From positions 8,807,993 to 8,871,992 of the forward strand of contig NC_034411.1 of NCBI RefSeq assembly GCF_002078875.1: a DNA stretch of 64,000 bases, in the 5' to 3' direction. Shown piece after piece: positions 53,790 to 64,000 of this stretch. This DNA comes from Numida meleagris (Eukaryota; Chordata; Aves; Galliformes; Numididae). The number at the start of each line of letters is the position of its first letter. Within the stretch, counting starts at the first letter, position 1. The notes beneath the pieces were generated by a model that saw only the letters and a program-made list of their open reading frames with translations, did no database searches and was not told the DNA's origin. The position numbers and the translations under genes are program-made.

Positions 53790-56700
53790 GGCTTCACGGC
53801 GCGGAGGGGTCGGGGAGAGGCTTCCGAGGAGCGGGCTGGGGAGAGCGAGCGCTGCGTGCGCGGCGGAGCCCGGTGTGAGCCGCCCGACAGGTCGGGCAGG
53901 TGGTGGTGCGCCGCGCCCTGCCGGCTCCGGTTACACCTGGGAAGGGCGGGAGGCGGCGGCGGCACCGCCTCTCGGACTGCGAGCGCTGTTAAACCGCCTC
54001 CTCCTCCTTCTCCTCCCCCCGCACCTGGGCGAAACTGCAGAGAGCAGGGCGGGTCCGATCTCACCTACCTTCCCTTTCCCGGCCCAAATTTAGCCTCTTC
54101 CGGCGGCCCAGGGGGGAAGCGAGCTGGGATGGGTGGTGGGAGTGCCCCGAGGCGCGGTTGATGCTGAGCGAGAAGGGGTGAAACTGCGCGGCCCGGGGGC
54201 GTCGGAAGGGGACGGCCACCCCCGCCGGCGGGCAGAGCGAGTCACCGGGAGGCGACCCCGCGCCCAGTCGCAGGGTCTGCCCTCACCTCGTGGCCGCCAG
54301 GCCCTGCCCTGCCCTGTTGTCTGCGCTCGGGAGGTGTTCGGGGTCCCCTCTGTAGTCGTGCTGCCGCTGGGTACTCCCGCAGGCTGAGGAGTTAGGAATC
54401 GGTGTTGCTCAAATCCAGTGAACTTTGCCATAAACACTGAACTCTTTAACAGAAATCCTGCTAATCCCCTGGGGGGAAAAAAAAAGAAAACCTAGATCTT
54501 CCATGGACATAGAGCACACTTTCTTAAGGATCTTCTGCTATACATATATTTCAAAAATAGTGTAGTCAACTACATGCTAGGTCACTCCGCTTGAGACCTG
54601 CTCTGGAGAGGGTTCCTGTGGCACTGGGGTATGCACTTCCCTCACCCAGAAAATGCAGCCAGCTTCCCAGAACACAAAATGGTCGGTAGTGCAAAAGCAG
54701 AGGAGGAAATGCAGGAAAGGCTGCTGCTGTTTTTAGAACTGCTTTCCAAATGGTGACCCTGATGCCAAAGTGTAAGACAAACGGTCGGCAGGGATTACCG
54801 AAAGCATTTTCTGATCTATTTTTTAAAGTATTAGTGTATTCAGTTAAAACAAAACAAAAAAAATCACAAATACCTGAATCTTTCAGAAAGATATAGCAGT
54901 CTCCTGGAAACTAAGTGGTTTTAGTGAAAGAGAAAACCAGAATGACATGCTGCGTTTGTGAGAAATCAATGAAATTTCCAAAGACAGTCGAAACTTCCTC
55001 TTGCCAGTGTTTACATTGGCTGTACAATACAAACATGTTGCCACTCCTTTTTAGGTGCAGACCTTGGATAATGAAACTGTTTAGAACCTTTGTGTGTTCT
55101 GAAAAGTAAGTACAGGGTAGTTATCTTTGTGATCGTGTCTATGCACAGCTGTGTTTGTGCTGCATCTTGGGTTTTGTATTCACTGTGGTCTACAGGGCCC
55201 TGCTGAAATCAAAGAGGAGCTGTCTCACATGGGTCCCAGTTAAATGAGCATTCTTAAGGGCTTGGTACAGCCTGCTTGATATTATTCCAGAATATTCTCG
55301 ATTCTTCTTGCAGTTTTGAGTGGCTTATTAATACTCTTCCGGTATAGTTTTAAGTGACTTGAATTAACAGCATCATCTTAGCAAAGGGAAATCTTGCAAA
55401 GATTGAAAATCTCAGGTACAGACTTTTCACATTGTTACTATCAGATGATGTCATTCTTCTTAAAGATGGGCAGGATCAATAGGTTCAGAAATGCCCATCT
55501 GATTGGAAAGCTCATTTTCTATTTAAATGTATTGTTGTTGGTTTCCTTTTTTTTTTTTCCTTCCCAAAGTGAGGAGTTCCACCACCTCCAAACTGCCTCC
55601 GTACTCTGGAGAAGTCTTTGTTGTCAGTGCACAAAGCCACCACCTTCAGTTTCTGAAGTTGGAGGAGATTTAGGATATTTGTGTGGCCTGAAGAAGCCTG
55701 TTTCAGTGTATTTTGGCCTCGTGGGATGACTCATTATGTGCTCCCTGAGCTATCAGCAATAGGAAGCCCTACCATAATTGCAGTGAAAAGATAGGTGCAC
55801 TGTATTGCTTTCTGTAGAACAGCATTTGGTTTCACCCAACTTTGCAGAACTAATGCAGCTTTCATTGTCTTTAATTTCCTCAGCTTTCCAAATAGAAATA
55901 TATTGTTGTTTTGACATATGTATTGACATTGCTCAGTATCTTAGAAACAGAGGGAGTTGCTCTCCATGATGTTGTTCCCCAGCAAAGCAATGGGAATGAA
56001 GGACCACTCACAGTCGCATTAATTTTAATCTCTTTCCAGGTTATTTTGAGGGAAGCTTCTCCATAGAATCCAAGCCAGTGGAGCAGGCATATGGTTAAAA
56101 AGGTAAAACAATGCAAGCATTGAAATGCCTTCATTACAGCGACATCCCAGTCAGTGTTTGGGGGATTAGACCGCAGTGCTATTTTTCATACCTGTTGTGG
56201 TGATACAAAATTCTTTTTTTATGGAGGGGAAATGCATAACATTATTCAATGTCTGTTCTAAACAAACATTCCTCAGCGTACAGCTCTCAAGGCAAGGTCT
56301 TGCTCACTACTTACAAGTAGGACAGTTTTATCAACAGTTGAAGATACCTCTTCTTATCAAATAGCTGAATGCTTATGAGGCAGTACAGTGTAGGCTAGTT
56401 GTGGTTTACACTTATTAAAGCATAATTATAGCTCAGACCTATTATAATTTAAATGCTACAAACACATTACTGGTTCTATCATACATCAAAAGATGTTTTG
56501 ATCACTAGTCTCAAGGGAATGTGTAAATCCATCTTTGACAAACTTGTGATCTGCGTTTCAGCTATTGCTCTCTGATTTATAGCTGCTCCACATCTGTTTG
56601 GAGACTAAAGTTCAGTTCACTTCAGAACTAAACTTCAAGAGCCATGGAGGCCAGTGGAAGATTTTCCATTGACTTCAGCAAGCTGTGGATCAGGTCTGAG

Positions 56701-57268
56701 GAGATAAATCCAGCTCTTTCAGAAGCCAGTGCGAATTAAGGCGATAATGGGACCCAGCCTGGGTCTTTACTAAGTGATATGGGTAAATGGGCTTGTGACA
56801 CTCCACAGACACAGTAAGTGGACAAAATCTGCTTTCAGGGAAAGTTGCAAGAATCTGTGAGTCACTCCTGAAGCACCAGGAAGTGCTGAAGGTGGGGCTG
56901 TGACATGTATTGTGGTCAACAGATGGAGAGATGAGTGGGGAGAGGATGACAGGTTTCGTTGGAGTATTTGGCAATCTAGCTCTAACTGAGATTTTTCAGA
57001 GGCTTCAAACCTGGCCAGTTTTGGGTGTGCTCTGCTGAAGATGACCAAAGGTTTGTCCCTAGCAAATAGGCCATGTGTTATGCCAAAGTGCAAAACACAG
57101 TGCTGCTGCTGTTTGCCCACAAAATGAACGATTTTTGAAAATGTCTGACGATTGGTTAAGGCTGATGAAGTTATAAACAAGCAGAAACAGTCTTGTGCTC
57201 CAAAGTGACAGGTTTTTTGTAAACTCAGACACTTTCTATTAGGATACTTGTCCAATGTTTGTGTTCAA

Positions 57269-57288
57269 TTTTTTTTTTTTTTTTTTTT
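57269..57288. repeat. T20 homopolymer
   Basis: Twenty T on the plus strand followed by ATTGCAG. It could mark the tail of a minus-strand retroinsertion, but I see no insert with it. Confidence 0.9.
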
Positions 57289-59087
57289 ATTGCAGACTCT
57301 ACTGTCTACGTAGAATGAAGCCTTGAAAGGACCATAGGAAGAGACAAAACTGGAAAATTATATATAGTGTCTTGTCCACAGTGTGTTTCTGAAGATGCCG
57401 TACTTTCACAAACCAGCGTGTGCTTCTGCTCAAATAACTGTACCAACACTACCAACACTGACTTTTTTTTTTAAACAACAGTACATACAGGTAAATACTA
57501 TTATCTTTATTTGAATAATGAGAACATTAAGAGTCATACAGAGTTTAAATGTTTGGGTCATATGTAGCTGTTCAAATATAGGGCCAGTATGAAAATAAAT
57601 GAAAATAAATGAGCAGTCATGTATTTTCTGCTAGACTATTTTAATTACTTCTGAATTCTTCAAAAAGATCGTTTACATGTTTTATGTATTTTTGCCCTGT
57701 TTCTAGGTCATTTTGAATACTACAAGGTTATAAATGTAACAGTGTTTATCTGTTTTGCTGGAATTGTTGTGCACACTGGAGATGGAAATGAGATGAGAGG
57801 CAATGGCAACGCTCAAAAGCCTGTCCTCATCTTAGAGGCCCGCAGCTTGGTACTCCATCGAGCTGCAAACCTTTGGCTGAAAGTAAGAGTGTCTGAGGCA
57901 AGCAGCTGTTGGTTCAGAGGTTCTTAAAACTAGACGGGGTGCAACCACAGGAGAGAAATGCTCATGTAATTAACGTGTGTTCTATTTGCATCTTTGAGGA
58001 TTATAGAAACCAACCCATCTGATACATCATGGCATCCTCACCTTTCTTCTAGGGCTTGGTCTTAGCTCCGGTGGGCGGGGTCTCTGGCAGACTCATCATT
58101 CCTCACTTTACTGCCCTGGAAATACATCTTCATGATTCTTATACCTACAGAGTATTTAGAACATCTATTGTCAGCATTCAAAGCTGCTTAAAATGCGCAG
58201 CGTGAGAAGTAAAAACTGGAGTAAGTCTGTATGCAGACTACTTTGTAGCTGAGAGGCAAGCATATTCATATGAATTTCAGTGCCTCAGTGTGCTCACTTG
58301 CTTTAGTGTCGTTTGGAAGGGGCTTAGAAGAAAACATGAGATCACAAACTGTAGTCAGGAAGCTCCATTTAAACTAAAATTGTTTAAATTCTGGCATCTA
58401 AGATACTTCATTTTTTTCCCATGTAGCCATTCTTTGTGAAAGAAGATGCAGATGGAACTTTGCCGAAACACTTGGTAAAAACTATTTGCGAGAGTCCTAA
58501 ATAGTTTTTTACGTTTTCTTACATGACAGAGTCTCTGCACTGTTGGCAGAAGCAAAACAGATGGTTATACAGGCAGATAGCTGCCCTGTTTCTCAGTGTG
58601 GTGGCAGTACTTCCCTTGCAACCCGGAGGCGTCTGCCATTAGATCTCCTTGTGTTGGGCTTGTGTATGTGCACAGGTCACTACAAGACAAGCTAGAGTAG
58701 ATGTGTGGTATGTCAGCTAATGAATGCACAGTAGCAGCCTTGGGACGGAGTTGGACCTGGCAGTATGCAGAAAACATTTGTTCCTCAAAGAAAACAGGGT
58801 CACAGCATGCACACGGGCAGTTTCCATGAAGCGACAAACCTGCTGTAAATCCCCACCCAGTCTTGCCTCATTGCAACACGTATGTGTAGTCATACCCAAA
58901 GCAAAGGTGAATAAATAGACCGCTGAGACGAGCAGAAAAAGCTAAGCCCACAAACACCACTTAGCAAAGCACCACGGGCAGCAGAGAGTAGGGTTCAAGC
59001 AGTTCAGTGTCCCATAGCTCACACTGTGGGGTGAAACTGAAATAAATTGCTTTTGCATTGAAACGCCTTTCCTTTCCTAGTTCATCC

Positions 59088-59105
59088 TTTATTTATTTAT
59101 TTATT
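59088..59105. repeat. (TTTA)n microsatellite
   Basis: Four perfect TTTA units and a partial one. Confidence 0.9.
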
Positions 59106-62100
59106 CGTGTTTCAGTTAGCACTAGCTGCTACCAAAGTCCATCTGTTTTCCATTGCACTTTAATTTACAGCCCTTGTTAGTCATTTTATTGCTTTCAAAT
59201 TCTGCGTGAGAAAACTTTTACAACTTGTGATTACTGAACTCAAAGAAACGAGAGCTTTTTGACCTGGTGCGGGGTAATTATAGAGCCCATTGCTTCTTGG
59301 GAGGGGCATTCAATGTTTAACAAACTGTGGCAAGTCTCATTTAACCCTTTGGAGCCTGGCGCATTGGATGGGAGTGAGAAAACAAATGTTGAGGCTCTCC
59401 AGCTCACAGTGTAATCTGCCTACTTTTACTCTGAAGTTTTGCCTTTCTGCAACTGAACTTGGAGCTGTTTCTTTCACTGCGGCTTTGGAAGGACAGGAGC
59501 CAAGATACTTGCATATGCAAACATTTCTTTCCTTACTTCAGAAATTACTGCTACATTACTGTTGATTAATCCTTTCATAGTCTTCTGAGTGCCCTGCTGT
59601 CAAAATAAAGTCTCTTGACAATAGAGAAATTATACTGTCTTAATTACTACTATTGTTTCATATTACAGGGGCTGTGGTCATGGACAAAGATTCAGTTGTG
59701 TTCAGCAGCATAAAAACAGTATAAATAGATACCTTGTGCTTGAAAGAGTTTGCGATCTGAATGATGCAACCAGTAAACCGTGAGTTAAAGCTGAATTTCA
59801 GAATGGGGCATGAGATCAGAAAGATTTACAGAGTTTGTCCAATTACAGAATCACAAGCTGGCTAACTAGAGTCTGAAGGCTCTCGCCTATTCCTCATCCA
59901 CACAGCCAGCTGTTAGTTTAAGTAATGACAAATTCTCCTTCAGAAGAATACTAGGACGTTGTTTTGAAAGCACTGAACTTGTTATATGTTTTATTTCCCT
60001 AGATAAAAAGATAGAGGGGAAAACTTGCAAACTGAAGAGTTTGCATTTTTCAATGCAAATGCAGGTAGTCTCCACATGCGCAATATGCTGGGAGCTCTAG
60101 GGCTTGGCCAGCACGCACCTGCTCCTCACTCTGGCACCTGTGTCTCAGGAAGCCTGCTGCTCTGCAGCTGGAAGAAATGGCTCTGGGTCGTGGCCACACA
60201 GAGCAGTCTGGTTCATTAGAGCTCTTTGCACAATACAGGATGAAGAAACTGCAAGAGCACAACTGGGTAATGAATACCCATGCTTATTAAATGTTCACTA
60301 ATGCGCAAATACACAACTTCCAGTGGCTGTTAGAAGTTAAAATGTTGTGGGAGACTTCAGGAGGTTCAAAAAAAAATTACTATATAGGGTACTGCGCACT
60401 TCACATCCTTTCCCCTTAAAGTAAACGTGCACTTAAGAGGTGGGAGCTGCTGATGTTGAGAGACACAGTGTGGGTTCCTCATTTGCCTTGCTGTGACACG
60501 ATGGTGAAGACTGAGCATAGTCTCACCTGCTTATTTTGGCAAGTAGCTGGAACTCTTCAGGTAAGACTATTTTGTTTCATTTTACAACCAGCACAGAAGA
60601 GTCCTTAAAAATAAATCTGAAATGCTTCCGCTGTCTGATTTGAATTGGTTAGGTTCATGCAGGATACAGCAGTCTGTTGTGAAAGTAGAAGTGAACAGCA
60701 AGTTCAAACTTATGTCCCCAGTACTTGATGTAGCTGTGCTGCGGTGGAGCACTTGGCTGTTCAGAAGCTGCGTGTTTAGGCACGCACTGAGTTTGCTGGT
60801 GACCTTGACATTCTTTTGTCATTTGTTGTTTTAGTCCAGGCAGTACATTTCTTGCTCACCGCCTTATTTCCAAATGATTTTTTATACAGTTCCTGGATTT
60901 CTCAGCTCCCAAGAGTAACCAGAGCTATTCTTGGACTTACGTATTAGAAAACCCTGCTGAATGCTTAGAAGTTCTTTTCAAGTAAACAAAGCAGAGGACA
61001 GTTTCCATGTCCATCAATCCATCACTGACATACACTTAAGTGGCACTAGAGCATTTTAATTTTAATCACACAGTAGCATTTGTTGACAGCAAAGATTTAT
61101 CAGTAAGGCTCCTTTCTCACATCATTAGTTACCGGTTCAAGCACCAGACAAGTAAGCCGTATTTAGGCCAGTATGTGTGGCCCTAGCCCAGGCACCCCAA
61201 TGCTGCAATGATGTGTTGTTTCATGCAACTCCTCTAAATCCTTACTCTCCCTTCCCACATAAAATAAACAGGTTGCTAGTGACAGATATGAATTGAGATG
61301 GTTTATCTGTTCCTTTTAAATTTACTGAAACTCATGTGCTTTACTACAGCTTATATTCTAACAGAGTTAGCATATGTTCAAAGTTTCATTTTGAGATGAA
61401 TGCTTGCATTTAGCTACATGTCTTTAGGAACAGAGTTCTTGTCCTGCGTGTTTCATTTCATCTAGAACACGTTTGACCGAGGCTGGCTTCCCTGACAAGG
61501 CCAGGGGTTCTCTCTACAAGGAAGAGAGCTTTTCTTTTTTTTCCTTTCATCTCATGCTCAGTGATAAGTAGGAAAAGTCTATAATTGGAAGAATACATAT
61601 TTTATTTTGAATACTGATCTAAGAAGAACCAATGTTTCTTTTTCATAACCTCCTTTGGAAAGATAGGCCAGGTGTTCTTCCAGTGGGACTTTATCTTTCT
61701 CTAACAACAACAAAACCTCTCTAAAGAGGATACCAGATGTCGAAGGCATTTGTTTTCCTCCTTTACAAATATTTCTTCAGCCATACTTCTTAATCTGTTT
61801 GTAAACAACTCGTTCACCAAAAGCTCTTTAATTGTTATTTTGTAATTTAAAGTAAGTAAACTGCTTTCTCTTTGCCTTTTTGGACCTAGCTACTGAGTAG
61901 CTATGCAACCCTATGTCACATAATTGAATTCCAGGGCATGAATGCAATCTTCTTTTTTTTTTTCACAAAAATAAGTTTCTGTAAATATTCAGAAGCAAAT
62001 CTTAATCATTACATATAGAGAAAAAACAGTTCAAACCGTAACAGCGTATAAAGATGAAGGTAGCTCGACTGATTTAACCTCTTCCTATAGGAAGGACTCA

Positions 62101-63243
62101 GAATTAAGTACAATAACAAATCCGATGTAGGAAAACAGACAAGTGTCTCGGTTTGAATTGAAACAGTGCCCCCTGACGTTCACTGAGCTGCTTGGAAATC
62201 AGAGAACTTAGCGACGTTCTTCCAGACACGCTTGGATGAATTGTTCAACGAACTTCTGGACGCTGTAGTTAATGATATGCCAGGCTGAGAACCAGTTAGG
62301 TCCTCTGTATCACGCACAGGATTTATAACCTGGTAAAGTTTTGTTTCCTTATTTTTACACTGTTAAAGAACTTCTTACCATGTGCCCAGTAGAGGCATGC
62401 ATATAAGATACACAACTCAAGCATACAAAACAACTGTTAATTAGCAAACATACATAAAGCTCCTAGGTTAGGTATTAGTAAGCTCATAACCTCCAAAGAG
62501 AGGTCAGAGCTCCCTTACTATCCAGGTCAACATGCAGGAGGGTTTTACCAGCCTCTGTGGCTGTCCGGAGCAAACCCTCAGATGTGCTGAGCTGTCGGCT
62601 GTTTCTTCCTTTGGGGCTTTTGCTCTTGCATGTCAATATTTCTCCATGGTGCTTCAAGTTTAATGTTCGAGCCATCCCCATCTCAACAATCCATCCTTAG
62701 TCTCTAGAGTCCTGCAGGAAGAGAAATGCAAAACTGAAAACTTTCTCCGTGCTTTATCTCAAAACTTCAGTTTCCTCAGAGTCTTGAGAGAAAGTTACAA
62801 GGCTGGTCTGTATGACAGCTGAGCCCCGGCTCCTGGGAGGTGGGGGACCATGCAAAAGGGCTTACAGAGAATGGATCACAGTACCTCTAGAATCTGCTTT
62901 GTAACCTCCTTTTACCTGGCACTGTGAGGAATACAAATCAGATGTAAAGAATCAGAATGTGTATACTTCACAATTATTATTGCAGCTTTATATTTTGCAG
63001 AGTGCAAAAAATGACAAAAGCTTTCTCCTTAGCTTCAGTGGTCTATCAGGCTACATGTATGTTTCTATAACCTGTTTTTTTCTTAGCCTTCCACAGTTAT
63101 CAAATGTTTGGTAATAGAGTGCTCTGAGTTCCTTAGATGAAAAGTATTGTGCACGGGAGTGTGTGTATGTAAAAATCGGAGGTTTTTTTTTTTTTTTAAT
63201 AAAAGACAGTTGATTGCAGAGTGACACAACCTGAACACACAAA

Positions 63244-64000
63244 AAAATCATAGAATCATTTAGGCTGGAAAAGACCATTAAGATCATCAAGTCCAACCAT
63301 CAGCCACTACTAAACTATGCCCTAGTGCCACATCCATGTTAAATACCTCCAAAGATGGCAACTCTACCGCTTCTCCAGGCAGCTTTTTCCAGTGCTTGAC
63401 CACCCTCTCTGTAAATAAATTCTTCCTGATATCCAATCTAAACCTTCCCTGGTGCACCTTGAAGCCATTGCCTCTATCCTATCATGTGTCACCTGAGACA
63501 AGAGACCAGACCTCATTGTGACCCCCTTTCAGGCAGTTGTAGAGAGCAATGAGGTCTCCCCTCAGCCTTTTCTTCTTCAGACTAAACTGCCCCCTTTCCC
63601 TCAGCTGCTCCTCATGTCTCATTTTCCAGATCCTTTGCCAGCTTTGTTGCTTTTTTTCTGAAAGCGTTCCAGCAACTTAATGTCATTCTTGTAGTGATGG
63701 GCCCAGACTGAACACAGTACTCAAGGTGTGGCTTCAGCAGCGTTGAGCATAGAAGGGCAGTCACTTCCATCGTCCTGCTGGCCATGCTATTTCTGATGCA
63801 GGCCGGGAGCCATTGGTCTTCTTTGCCACCTGTGCACACATATGGTTCATGTTCAGCTCACTCTCCACCAGCACCCCCAGGTTCTTTCTGCTGTGCAACC
63901 GTTCCGTCACTTTTCCCCAAGACTGTTATTATTGCCTGAGGTTGCTATGACCCAAGTGTAGCACCTGGCATATAGCCTTGTTGATGATATGTGATTGGAT
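63244..64000 (-). repeat. Long CR1 LINE copy, truncated by the window end
   Basis: Starts at the inverted tail AATCATAGAATCATTTAGGC and TGGAAAAGACCATTAAGATC, then TGATATCCAATCTAAACCTT, GCAATGAGGTCTCCCCTCAG, GATGGGCCCAGACTGAACAC, and CACCAGCACCCCCAGGTTCT. About 757 bp in correct antisense block order, the longest CR1 here; it continues past base 64000. Frames inside are remnants of its ORF2. Confidence 0.94.

Larger units (their letters stand above)
53270..54330 (-). promoter_or_regulatory. EPCAM CpG island and promoter region
   Basis: Very CpG-rich from exon 2 to about 0.5 kb upstream of the ATG. Three E2-box sequences (CAGGTG/CACCTG) lie at 53897-53902, 53934-53939 and 54022-54027, 108-240 bp before the start codon. 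No TATA box identified. Confidence 0.75.
54331..63243. other. Upstream flank of EPCAM, no supported gene
   Basis: In mammals the next gene is STPG4 and then CALM2. I recognise no exon of either here. Contains simple repeats, a possible old repeat near 56640, and unassigned frames (161 codons minus at 56770-57255; 65 codons minus at 62484-62681). Regulatory sequence or a non-coding transcript cannot be excluded. Confidence 0.5.

Noticed and set aside
53285..54064. 259-codon minus-strand and several plus-strand frames at the EPCAM start
   Set aside because: CpG-island artefacts overlapping exons 1-2 in other phases.
54331..63243. STPG4 or CALM2 exons expected by synteny
   Set aside because: No calmodulin EF-hand or STPG Pro-Gly-Pro motif could be read in any frame; they probably lie beyond the window.

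Overview
The window is vertebrate nuclear DNA, almost certainly from a galliform bird and most likely chicken. It has single-copy spliced genes with GT-AG introns, CpG-island promoters, and many 3' fragments of the avian LINE CR1, and an avian-type LTR. The gene order KCNK12 - MSH2 - EPCAM matches the conserved amniote block (human chromosome 2p21) in opposite orientation. I found no prokaryotic-type system, CRISPR array, tRNA or rRNA.

Layout: (1) 1-765 (+) is the 3' coding part of KCNK12 (THIK-2 two-pore potassium channel), with its 3' UTR running on for an undetermined length. (2) About 2.1-14.9 kb is intergenic, with four CR1 fragments and no gene I can support. (3) 15.06-44.85 kb (-) is the complete 16-exon MSH2 mismatch-repair gene. 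I placed every exon by splice sites and reading phase; the predicted protein is 936 aa. (4) About 44.5-45.06 kb is the MSH2 CpG island, followed by a short intergenic interval to the EPCAM 3' end. (5) 48.7-53.79 kb (-) is the complete 9-exon EPCAM gene, predicted 306 aa, with its CpG island reaching about 54.3 kb. (6) 54.3-63.2 kb is upstream flank with no recognisable exon. (7) 63.24-64.0 kb is a long CR1 running off the window end.

MSH2 is a nuclear ATPase that recognises mismatches as a heterodimer with MSH6 or MSH3. EPCAM is an epithelial surface adhesion and signalling glycoprotein, and KCNK12 a membrane channel subunit; the three have no common pathway. The functional link is positional. 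EPCAM lies directly upstream of MSH2 on the same strand, and in humans loss of the EPCAM terminator silences MSH2 by read-through. Here the interval is only about 3.9 kb.

The points most worth a second look are: a near-perfect 18-bp duplicate of the MSH2 exon 9 donor 91 bp inside the intron; a weak exon 15 donor beside a T13 run; an MSH2 exon 1 frame that stays open through the intron into a CR1; a nested hairpin in intron 14; an LTR in EPCAM intron 4; E2-boxes upstream of EPCAM; and possible ancient amniote repeats. Family names for repeats and orthology calls come from remembered consensus and homologues, not from a database search.
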